In this document: piece by piece, positions 6,160 to 12,270 of the stretch
How positions within the stretch are numbered: position 1 is the first letter of the stretch
Layout of the letters: each line of letters starts with the position of its first letter
Source of the DNA: Clostridiales bacterium
GTDB lineage: Bacteria; Bacillota; Desulfitobacteriia; Desulfitobacteriales; Desulfitobacteriaceae
Length of the DNA stretch: 12,270 nt
NCBI GenBank assembly: GCA_027357125.1
Contig: DAHVVW010000021.1
Span: forward strand, 1 to 12,270
Direction: 5' to 3'
Notes under the pieces: model-generated
The model's input: the letters and a program-made list of their open reading frames with translations, nothing else
Database searches by the model: none
What the model was told of the DNA's origin: nothing
Translations under genes and position numbers: made by a program

Positions 6160-7446
6160 ATGATGAAAAGGAAAAGAGAGGGTTCCGCTCACTGGAGCAA
6201 AATCGGTAAACCTAAAAAAATCCTCAGTTTGATAATTTTTGGCCTGGTTCTTGGGATCGGCGTGGCCTTTGCTTTCACATCCTTCTCCAATTACCAGACA
6301 CCTCCGCCTGAGCTGATTATGGACAAGGCTGAGGGACAGGAGCCCGAAGCTGAATTTATGCCCCCGCCGCCCACTTCTGTGCGCCGGTTAACAGTGCTTT
6401 TGATAGGAGTTGACAGCAGGCCGGGGGAGCCATCAATCAGCAACACTGACACCTTGGTAGTAGCTCAGGTTAATGCCCAAACGGGTCAAATTGCGCTCTT
6501 ATCCGTGCCGCGGGATACACAAGTGGAAATTCCAAGGTACGGGACGGGTAAAATTAATATGGCAGCCAGGGTCGGTACAGGTTTGGATACGACCAAGAAA
6601 GTGCTCGAAAAACTATTGGGCTTAAAGATTGATGGGTATGTGTTGGCTGATTTTGCTGGGTTTAAAGACACCATTGATACGCTGGGAGGGATAACTCTCA
6701 CAGTTGAAAAAGACATGTACTACGAGACAGGAGATCAAAACGATGGGATTATTGACCTTAAGCGAGGAACCCAGCGTCTAAATGGAACTCAAGCGCTGCA
6801 ATACGCCCGTTTCCGTCAGGATGCGCTGGCAGACATCTCGCGTACGATGCGCCAACAGGCAGTCTTAAAAGCGGCTGCTCAGGAATTTATCCAGCTTAAG
6901 ACGTTGCCTAAACTGCCGAAGGTGATTCCTCAGATTGTCCGTGCGGTCAAGACTGATCTTAAGCTAACAGAGATGTTGGCCATGGCCAATGTCATGGTGC
7001 GTCTTGAGCAAGCGGCAGTCGTTTCCCAGACTCTGCCCGGGAATTTTGTGACTGAGAAAGGGATTAGTTACTGGCAGGTTAACACCCAGGAGTCGAAAGA
7101 AGTCGCCCGTGATTTCTTTAGTAATGGCAAGACTGTAGATGTTTTTTCGCGGCGGGTGAGCAGCCAGGTAGCTCAGGGAGAGGAAGTTAAGGAAAAGAAT
7201 TTACTCCCGGCTAAAAATGGGGGTGCTAAGAAGGTAAAGGGCGGAGAATATGAGCAGGCTCAAGATTTAGGTTTGGACGATGGAGCGGGCAGAGAAGAGG
7301 GTATGGAAGATCGTTCAGAACGGGCCGTATCCGCTCATAAGTTAGACAAAGTTGAGTTAGAGAATGTTAAGCAGGATAATGCTAAGCTGGAGAAGGCTCA
7401 GGAAGGCATTATCGTCGAGGTGGAGATTCTTGCTCCGCCTAACTAG
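6160..7446 (+). CDS. LytR-CpsA-Psr (LCP) family cell-wall glycopolymer ligase
   Basis: A membrane-anchored extracellular enzyme. LCP proteins transfer undecaprenyl-linked polymers such as teichoic acid or capsule to peptidoglycan. The 428 residues comprise a basic cytoplasmic N-terminus, one transmembrane helix (about 21-42), a Pro-rich linker (47-72), the LCP domain (about 77-245) and a further folded part to about 335. Seen LCP residues: D85 and R87 in GVDSRPG, D97 in SNTDT, R118-D119 in VPRDT, R217 and R219 in YARFR, and D225, R228 and R231 in ADISRTMRQQ. These are the Mg2+- and lipid-pyrophosphate-binding positions, so it should be active. The usual KIN-(H/S)-A-Y segment reads KINMAARVG. 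From about 336 to 416 the protein becomes highly charged and low in complexity, a tail not needed for the LCP fold. Two adjacent ATG codons (6160, 6163) are possible; 6163 has the better spacing to the ribosome site. The CorA-like gene follows after 23 bases. Confidence 0.93.
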   Translation: MMKRKREGSAHWSKIGKPKKILSLIIFGLVLGIGVAFAFTSFSNYQTPPPELIMDKAEGQEPEAEFMPPPPTSVRRLTVLLIGVDSRPGEPSISNTDTLVVAQVNAQTGQIALLSVPRDTQVEIPRYGTGKINMAARVGTGLDTTKKVLEKLLGLKIDGYVLADFAGFKDTIDTLGGITLTVEKDMYYETGDQNDGIIDLKRGTQRLNGTQALQYARFRQDALADISRTMRQQAVLKAAAQEFIQLKTLPKLPKVIPQIVRAVKTDLKLTEMLAMANVMVRLEQAAVVSQTLPGNFVTEKGISYWQVNTQESKEVARDFFSNGKTVDVFSRRVSSQVAQGEEVKEKNLLPAKNGGAKKVKGGEYEQAQDLGLDDGAGREEGMEDRSERAVSAHKLDKVELENVKQDNAKLEKAQEGIIVEVEILAPPN

Positions 7447-7469
7447 GATTAGACTCAAGAAGGGATTTT

Positions 7470-8390
7470 ATGATGGAGCAGTTTCTTGTCTATAATGATG
7501 GTTTTAAGGAAGTGGGCGCTCGCTTAGAAGATGTATGCGCCCATGATTGTTTTCGGCTGGTGGTTGCGGACTTAGACGAATTACGGTCGGGGTACGATCA
7601 GCTCTTTAACGTAAAATTGGAATTTAATGAAGAATTGTTTAACAAGAACCGCATCGGGCCGTTTCTCGAACATTTAGGCCCTAAAGTTCACTATGGGTGT
7701 TTTTGTGATCTCGATGACAGCGGGCGGGAAATGCGGTTGTGCTTTCTCCTGACTGAGAACTCGTTTGTGTTGATGAATTGGGGGGAGCTCACTCGGGAAC
7801 AGATATCTAACTGGGCCCAACGCGGCATGCTAACTGACCCCGTAGATTTAGCACAGATCCTGGGCCTTACAGTACTGCAACATCACCAGGCTAGGCTCGA
7901 ACAGATAGAAGAAGAGATGGATCATCTGGAAGTGGAGATCTTAAAGGGTCCGCGGGCGTGGCAGCAAGCGCGCATTATCGGCTTGCACCGCAAGGTGCTG
8001 AGTCTTAAAAAATCCTTGAATTTGCATCAATCTGTCTTTAATAGGCTTGCGGATTTCCAACCTTCTGCTGGGCCAGCCCTCTGGCGGGATCTTGTTTCTG
8101 ATACCCAGAGGGAACTGGATAATGTGCGCCAGACTCATGAATTGGTGGAAAACTTGCGTGAAGCTTACCAAGCAGCAGTTGACAACCGCTCCAATGATAT
8201 CATGAAGCTCCTCACCCTCATGGCCACGATTTTACTGCCGATAAACCTCTTAACCAGTTTTTTTGGCATGAATTTTCACAACATGCCTCTGCTTGACAAA
8301 CCTTATGGGCTGCCTGTTTTTTATATTGTTTCAGTGCTAATTGCTGCCATGGCTTTTTGGTACTTCTGGAGGCAGAAATGGTTAAAGTGA
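7470..8390 (+). CDS. corA: CorA-family magnesium/divalent-cation channel
   Basis: A 306-residue member of the CorA metal ion transporter family, which forms pentameric channels for Mg2+ and sometimes Co2+ or Ni2+. Seen: a large acidic cytoplasmic N-terminal domain, a long helical coiled region (about 135-245) forming the stalk, and two C-terminal transmembrane helices at about 248-265 and 283-301. The hallmark selectivity motif is present as FGMNFHNMP, with GMN at 266-268, followed by the usual short periplasmic loop and a basic C-terminus (RQKWLK). The first 110 residues look little like E. coli CorA, which is common in the family, so the exact ion is uncertain. Two tandem ATG codons (7470, 7473) follow AGAAGGGA; 7473 has the better spacing. 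It probably shares a transcript with the LCP gene. No clear terminator follows. Confidence 0.9.
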   Translation: MMEQFLVYNDGFKEVGARLEDVCAHDCFRLVVADLDELRSGYDQLFNVKLEFNEELFNKNRIGPFLEHLGPKVHYGCFCDLDDSGREMRLCFLLTENSFVLMNWGELTREQISNWAQRGMLTDPVDLAQILGLTVLQHHQARLEQIEEEMDHLEVEILKGPRAWQQARIIGLHRKVLSLKKSLNLHQSVFNRLADFQPSAGPALWRDLVSDTQRELDNVRQTHELVENLREAYQAAVDNRSNDIMKLLTLMATILLPINLLTSFFGMNFHNMPLLDKPYGLPVFYIVSVLIAAMAFWYFWRQKWLK

Positions 8391-8415
8391 GATGTATCAT
8401 AAGATTTCGTGTCTC

Positions 8416-8444
8416 TTGCCATAATCGGTAAACAGATGTATAAT
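8416..8444 (+). promoter_or_regulatory. Strong predicted sigma-A promoter
   Basis: TTGCCA (8416-8421; 5 of 6) lies exactly 17 bases before a perfect TATAAT (8439-8444). Transcription would start near 8451, about 25 bases before the ATG at 8476. This is the best promoter in the window and probably drives the small unknown gene, the tRNA nucleotidyltransferase fusion and the M50 protease. Confidence 0.75.
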
Positions 8445-8475
8445 AGCCGCGATTGTGTTAATTCAGGAGGACGGT

Positions 8476-8817
8476 ATGGAAAAACTGTTTGAGAAGTTAA
8501 AAGAGTACCTGCATATGGATGATGAAATTCCATTCGAAGAGTTTTTGGAATACTACCACAGTGTCATGGACGAATTAAATGCCAATTTCCAGCAGATGGA
8601 GCAAGATGACCTTGTCAAAGCCCGCTTCATATGCTCAATTGTGCAGTCCAACGCTGATTCGCGCTCGAAGCGTAGTAAAAGCAAGGCTAAGGTTTTTAAG
8701 AAGATGACTTCCAAGTGCGCTTTTTGGGCGGATGCCATTAATTTTAATCTTCTGAAAAGTGGACTATCTCAGGCTCAAATTGATCAGGCGACTGAAGAAA
8801 TCAACCAAGCTGTTTAG
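8476..8817 (+). CDS. Small hypothetical protein, unrecognised (113 residues)
   Basis: I do not recognise a family. The protein is soluble and mostly helical in character. The N-terminal half is acidic and amphipathic, rich in Glu and Asp with FEEFLEYYHSVMDEL at about 20-34. A strongly basic Ser/Lys/Arg segment (about 62-80, SRSKRSKSKAKVFKK) is followed by a second helical part ending in ATEEINQAV. It has two cysteines (about 53 and 81), no signal peptide and no transmembrane segment. The basic patch could bind nucleic acid, but that is a guess. The ATG at 8476 is chosen because of CAGGAGG at 8464-8470; an in-frame GTG at 8455 lies upstream of that site, very close to the predicted transcription start. 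It is the first gene after a near-consensus promoter and lies 24 bases before the tRNA nucleotidyltransferase fusion, so a link with RNA processing is possible. Confidence 0.8.
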   Translation: MEKLFEKLKEYLHMDDEIPFEEFLEYYHSVMDELNANFQQMEQDDLVKARFICSIVQSNADSRSKRSKSKAKVFKKMTSKCAFWADAINFNLLKSGLSQAQIDQATEEINQAV

Positions 8818-8841
8818 AATTGTACTTTTAGGGACGGGTCT

Positions 8842-11406
8842 ATGAATATCATTCTCTCGCACCGCCAGCTTGATTTTGACGCTTTGGCGTCCCTCGTAGC
8901 TGCCCAAAAACTCTATCCCAACAGTTTTTTTGTCATGGACGGAAAATCAAATCCATATGTCCAGGACTTTTTGGCGTTGGCCAAAGACCGCCTGCCCTTT
9001 CGCCGGGCGCAGAATGTGGACTTAGCTGAGGTTAAGCGGGTAGTGCTTGTGGATACGCATGACTTGCGGCGTGCAGGGGGCTTGGGAGATAAGGTTGCTC
9101 ATATGTCTGAAATTGAACTGGAAGTGTATGACCATCATCCCTTCACCGGCACACTCCATCCGGGATGGGTTATTGAGCCGGTCGGAGCGTGTACTACCCT
9201 TCTGGTAGAGCGGCTGTCGGGGCTGCGGCTTCCTCTGAGCTCGTTTGAGGCTACTTTGATGGCTTTGGGCATTTACGATGACACCGGTAGTTTGCTTTTT
9301 GAAAACACCACTGTGCGGGATGTCCGGGCCGTAGCTTATTTATTGGAGCAAGGCGCTAATTTGAGCGTTGTTGCGGAATTACTGCGCAAAGGACTCTCAG
9401 ACGAGCAAAAAGCGCTTTTACAGGAACTGCTCGATCATGGACGCACGGAAGTTTTTGACGGGGTTGAAGTGTACATTTCCTATGCCAAGATCGAAGAGTA
9501 TGTAGGAGGTTTAGCCCTTCTGGCTCACCGGGTGGGAGAACTGGAAGGAGCGGATACCTGGTTTTTGCTGGTGCAGATGGAAAACCGCCTGTACCTGGTT
9601 GCCCGTTCACGGGGCAAAGGGTTGGCGGTCAATGAAATAGTACAGGCATTTGGCGGGTCCGGGCATCCCAAGGCGGCCTCAGCTACCCTGAAGGGTGGAG
9701 ATGTGGATAGCGCTCTGGTAAAACTCCGCGCAGAAATTCAGGGGCGTGTGCACCATCCGTACACTGCCAGAGATATGATGAGTTTTCCGGTCAAGGCTGT
9801 ATTTGCGGACATGAAGTTGGCAGATGTGGAACAGATCCTGCTGAAATACGGGCATACCGGCGTCCCAGTCGTGGACCGGGAGCGCAAAGTGATTGGGATT
9901 ATCTCGCGTCGGGATGTGGAGAAGGCCCTGCAGCACCGGCTGGAACACGCTCCGGTTAAAGGCTTCATGACTTCTGAGGTAATTACGGTTGACTCAAATG
10001 CCCCGTGGGAAGAAATCCAGAGGCTGATGGTGCAGCATGACATTGGGCGGGTGCCGGTGGTCGAGGACGGAAAAGTAGTAGGGATAGTATCGCGCTCTGA
10101 TGTCCTGCGCATTATTCACGGCAGTGCAGTCCCGATCGAGGCAGCCTTAGCACGCCAGCGCAGTCAGGCTATGCGTGAGGATATTCTTGATCTACTTGAA
10201 CGGTTGCCTTCCTCTTTGTCTTCTGCAATCGAGATCGTGAGGGAAGTTGCCAACGACCAGGAATGTTCAGTGTACTTAGTAGGTGGGTTTGTACGCGACC
10301 TGCTTTTGCTTAGGCCCAGCCAGGATCTGGACTTTGTCGTAGAAGGGAGCGGACTTCGCTTTGCGCAGGCTCTGTTCCGCCGCCTGCCGCAAGGAGAACT
10401 GACCCTGCACTCCGAATTCGGCACGGCGCGTATTTCTTTTCCTGATGGCACACATCTCGATGTAGCCAGCACCCGTTGGGAATATTATGCCTTTCCTGGT
10501 GCTCTCCCGCAGGTGGAGGAGTCTCGCCTGCGCGATGATTTGTTCCGGCGCGATTTTACAATTAACTCCATGGCGATTGCTCTCGGTGGGGAACGCTACG
10601 GGGAATTAATAGATTATTATGGCGGCTTGCGCGACTTGCAACAAGGGGAAATAAGGCTTTTGCATAACTTAAGCTTTATTGATGATCCCACTCGCATGCT
10701 GCGAGCGCTCCGTTTTGCGGGCCGTTATCGCTTCTGTCTGGCGAAAGAGACTGTTGATGCCGCGCAGACTGCGCTGACTGCAGGTGTTCTGCAAAAGCTT
10801 AGTATGGAACGATTTACGGACGAATTTATGCTCATATTTCAAGAAGAGAATTATCCCGGGATAATTCAGTCTTTGCAGGAACGGGGAGTTTTAAAAACCT
10901 GGTTTGGGCAGGAGTTCCCCTGGAATACCGAGATAGATGGTGCATCTCTCCTGCTGGCGCGTAACTGGATTAAGAGTTTAATTAAAATGAGTGCCGGAGA
11001 CATTGAGAGTATCGTTGAGGGGCTTAGGTTGAACCGCGAACTGCGCGCCCGCACTCAGGAATATGTACGTCTAAAAACAGAATTAAAGAATAGTCCTCTC
11101 ACGCTGGAGGAGATAGATGCCAAGCTGGCGCATACTGCCCGCTGGCTGGTTGAATTACTCGCATCTGATCAAGAATTGAAAGAATCTTTGCAGGGTTATG
11201 TTAAGGCTTTGACGAACTTAAAGATGAGACTTGACGGTCATGCTTTGCTTTCACTGGGAGTGAAGGAAGGACCGGCTGTTGGGAGAATGCTTAAGAGAGT
11301 CCGTCAGGCTTGGCTTGAAGGAAAGATAGGGTCTGAAGCTGAAGAAAAAGAATTCGTGACACAATTGCTGCGTGTAAAGGAATTCCGGACGAAAGGAATG
11401 GAGTGA
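8842..11406 (+). CDS. DHH phosphoesterase-CBS pair-tRNA nucleotidyltransferase (CCA/poly(A) polymerase) fusion
   Basis: An 854-residue multidomain cytoplasmic protein. Residues 1-300 are a DHH/DHHA1 phosphoesterase: SHRQLDFDA (H7, D11, D13), D71, the DHH motif (97-99), YDDTG (145-149) and GGSGHPKAA (271-279) are all present, so the nuclease-like active site looks intact. Residues about 308-428 form two CBS repeats (HTGVPVVD and IGRVPVVED segments), which usually bind adenine nucleotides. From about 475 comes a class II nucleotidyltransferase: LVGGFVRDLLL (479-489), the catalytic pair D495 and D497 in DLDFVVEG, RRDFTINSMA (569-578), then a DPTRMLRALRFAGRY helix and an RNA-binding tail. This part adds C and/or A to tRNA 3' ends; which bases cannot be told by eye. 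The fused architecture is known in several deep-branching bacteria and clostridia. The ribosome site before the ATG (AGGGACGGG) is modest. The stop overlaps the next start as GTGA. Confidence 0.93.
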   Translation: MNIILSHRQLDFDALASLVAAQKLYPNSFFVMDGKSNPYVQDFLALAKDRLPFRRAQNVDLAEVKRVVLVDTHDLRRAGGLGDKVAHMSEIELEVYDHHPFTGTLHPGWVIEPVGACTTLLVERLSGLRLPLSSFEATLMALGIYDDTGSLLFENTTVRDVRAVAYLLEQGANLSVVAELLRKGLSDEQKALLQELLDHGRTEVFDGVEVYISYAKIEEYVGGLALLAHRVGELEGADTWFLLVQMENRLYLVARSRGKGLAVNEIVQAFGGSGHPKAASATLKGGDVDSALVKLRAEIQGRVHHPYTARDMMSFPVKAVFADMKLADVEQILLKYGHTGVPVVDRERKVIGIISRRDVEKALQHRLEHAPVKGFMTSEVITVDSNAPWEEIQRLMVQHDIGRVPVVEDGKVVGIVSRSDVLRIIHGSAVPIEAALARQRSQAMREDILDLLERLPSSLSSAIEIVREVANDQECSVYLVGGFVRDLLLLRPSQDLDFVVEGSGLRFAQALFRRLPQGELTLHSEFGTARISFPDGTHLDVASTRWEYYAFPGALPQVEESRLRDDLFRRDFTINSMAIALGGERYGELIDYYGGLRDLQQGEIRLLHNLSFIDDPTRMLRALRFAGRYRFCLAKETVDAAQTALTAGVLQKLSMERFTDEFMLIFQEENYPGIIQSLQERGVLKTWFGQEFPWNTEIDGASLLLARNWIKSLIKMSAGDIESIVEGLRLNRELRARTQEYVRLKTELKNSPLTLEEIDAKLAHTARWLVELLASDQELKESLQGYVKALTNLKMRLDGHALLSLGVKEGPAVGRMLKRVRQAWLEGKIGSEAEEKEFVTQLLRVKEFRTKGME

Positions 11407-12059
11407 ATTTGTTTAATTTTGATCTCCCGAGTTTGATTGCCAATGTGCCCGCGCTCTTAATCGGGTTTGCCTTTCATGAATTTGCGCATGCCTGGATGGC
11501 GGACCGCTTGGGTGACCCGACTCCGCGTCTGACGGGGCGTCTTACCCTCAATCCGGTAGCACATCTGGATATTTTCGGGACGCTGATGGCACTTTTCTAT
11601 CGTTTTGGCTGGGCTAAACCTGTGCTTATAAATCCCAACAACTTCCGCGGCAATCCTTTGCGGAGCGAGATGTTGGTAGCCTTGGCCGGGCCGGTTATGA
11701 ACCTGTTGATCGCATTTTTAAGCATGCTGTTGTGGGTAATTACGCTCCAATGGATGTACGGTACGACTTGGGCTCCGGTGCTATCCGAGGTGTTTATGGC
11801 TATAGTGTTTATGAATTTGGGGCTTGGAATATTCAACCTGCTGCCTATTCCGCCTTTGGATGGATTTTCTGTCATTGGCGGCCTTTTACCCAGCCGCTAT
11901 GCGGAGCAATTTTGGGCTTTCAAACAATACGGCATGATTATTTTGCTCTTGGTACTGTTTACGAATGTCCTGGGGAGAATTTTGCAGCCTGCAGTCATGT
12001 TTTTATTTAACCTGTACCAGACTATCGCGATTCTTATCCTGTCTCCGTTTTTTGGGTAA
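11403..12059 (+). CDS. Small M50-type site-2 protease family membrane metalloprotease
   Basis: A 218-residue intramembrane zinc metalloprotease of the minimal M50 type found widely in Firmicutes. Seen: HEFAH (25-29), the HExxH zinc motif within the first membrane segment, and NLLPIPPLDG (145-154), whose D153 supplies the third zinc ligand. Further hydrophobic helices lie near 92-115, 125-145, 176-190 and 195-215. There is no PDZ domain, so it is not RseP-like, and no CBS domain. The target protein is unknown. The start is GTG at 11403, overlapping the preceding TGA by 4 bases, with AAAGGA at 11392-11397 as ribosome site; this supports translational coupling to the tRNA nucleotidyltransferase fusion. 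It precedes trpS by 92 bases. Confidence 0.92.
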   Translation: MNLFNFDLPSLIANVPALLIGFAFHEFAHAWMADRLGDPTPRLTGRLTLNPVAHLDIFGTLMALFYRFGWAKPVLINPNNFRGNPLRSEMLVALAGPVMNLLIAFLSMLLWVITLQWMYGTTWAPVLSEVFMAIVFMNLGLGIFNLLPIPPLDGFSVIGGLLPSRYAEQFWAFKQYGMIILLLVLFTNVLGRILQPAVMFLFNLYQTIAILILSPFFG

Positions 12060-12151
12060 GCTCATTATCTTAAAATTAAGATGAAAGCAGGCGATTGCCG
12101 GAACCTTTTTATGATAGAGGAGAATTTACAAAAATAAAGGAAGTGTATCTG

Positions 12152-12270
12152 ATGCCAAGAATACTCAGCGGCATGCGGCCAACCGGCTCTTTGCACATTG
12201 GACATTTGAGCGTGATTCAGAACTGGGTTGCGCTTCAGTCTCAATATGAAAGTTATTTTGCGATTGCCGA
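12152..12270 (+). CDS. trpS: Tryptophanyl-tRNA synthetase, N-terminal fragment (cut by window end)
   Basis: Only the first 39 codons are visible. They read [20 protein letters not shown], the class I aminoacyl-tRNA synthetase ATP-binding segment with its HIGH signature (residues 15-18). The SGxRPTGxLHIGH wording is characteristic of TrpS, which charges tRNA-Trp. AAAGGAAGTG upstream of the ATG is the ribosome site. The 92-base gap before it contains a short AT-rich inverted repeat (ATCTTA/TAAGAT, 12067-12082) and a possible TATGAT -10 (12110-12115) without a good -35. There is no room for a complete T-box leader, so transcription is probably continuous with the genes upstream or from a weak local promoter. 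Confidence 0.93.
   Translation, partial: MPRILSGMRPTGSLHIGHLSVIQNWVALQSQYESYFAIA

Noticed and set aside
12060-12151. T-box riboswitch leader for trpS.
   Set aside because: The gap is only 92 bases, with no T-box consensus or specifier-loop structure visible.

Overview
The window looks like chromosomal core DNA from a low-to-moderate GC, endospore-former-type Firmicute. The menaquinone-type SdhA/SdhB match the Bacillus pattern closely. The order poly(A)/CCA polymerase fusion, small M50 protease, trpS suggests an anaerobic clostridial lineage such as the Peptococcaceae (Desulfitobacterium/Desulfosporosinus-like). That placement is an inference from gene content and protein style; no 16S or other marker is present. 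All genes lie on the + strand. No phage, IS, CRISPR, tRNA or rRNA signal was seen. No gene-free stretch exceeds about 160 bases.

Region 1 (1-4598) is a probable five-gene operon. It holds the 3' part of sdhA, then sdhB (8-base overlap), a CitE/HpcH-type CoA-ester lyase, and an adjacent pair resembling succinyl-CoA synthetase beta and alpha subunits. SdhAB is canonical. The SucCD-like pair keeps the phospho-histidine but departs from the standard enzyme at several nucleotide- and CoA-site positions. Next to a CitE-type lyase, it may activate a different dicarboxylic or hydroxy acid (malate, citramalate, itaconate) rather than simply running the TCA succinyl-CoA step. This is the most interesting part of the window.

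Region 2 (4599-6070) is a single-gene unit for an ArsB/NhaD-type (ion transporter superfamily) membrane transporter. It has its own predicted promoter, a strong GC-rich 5' leader hairpin just before the ribosome binding site, and a clear Rho-independent terminator.

Region 3 (6071-8390) encodes an LCP (LytR-CpsA-Psr) cell-wall ligase with an unusual charged C-terminal tail, then a CorA-type magnesium channel 23 bases later. They probably share one extended -10 promoter.

Region 4 (8391-12270) starts with a near-consensus sigma-A promoter. It reads through an unrecognised 113-residue protein, an 854-residue DHH-CBS-CBS-tRNA nucleotidyltransferase fusion, a small M50 site-2 protease overlapping it by 4 bases, and the 5' end of trpS, which runs off the window. 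This is a housekeeping tRNA maturation/charging neighbourhood.
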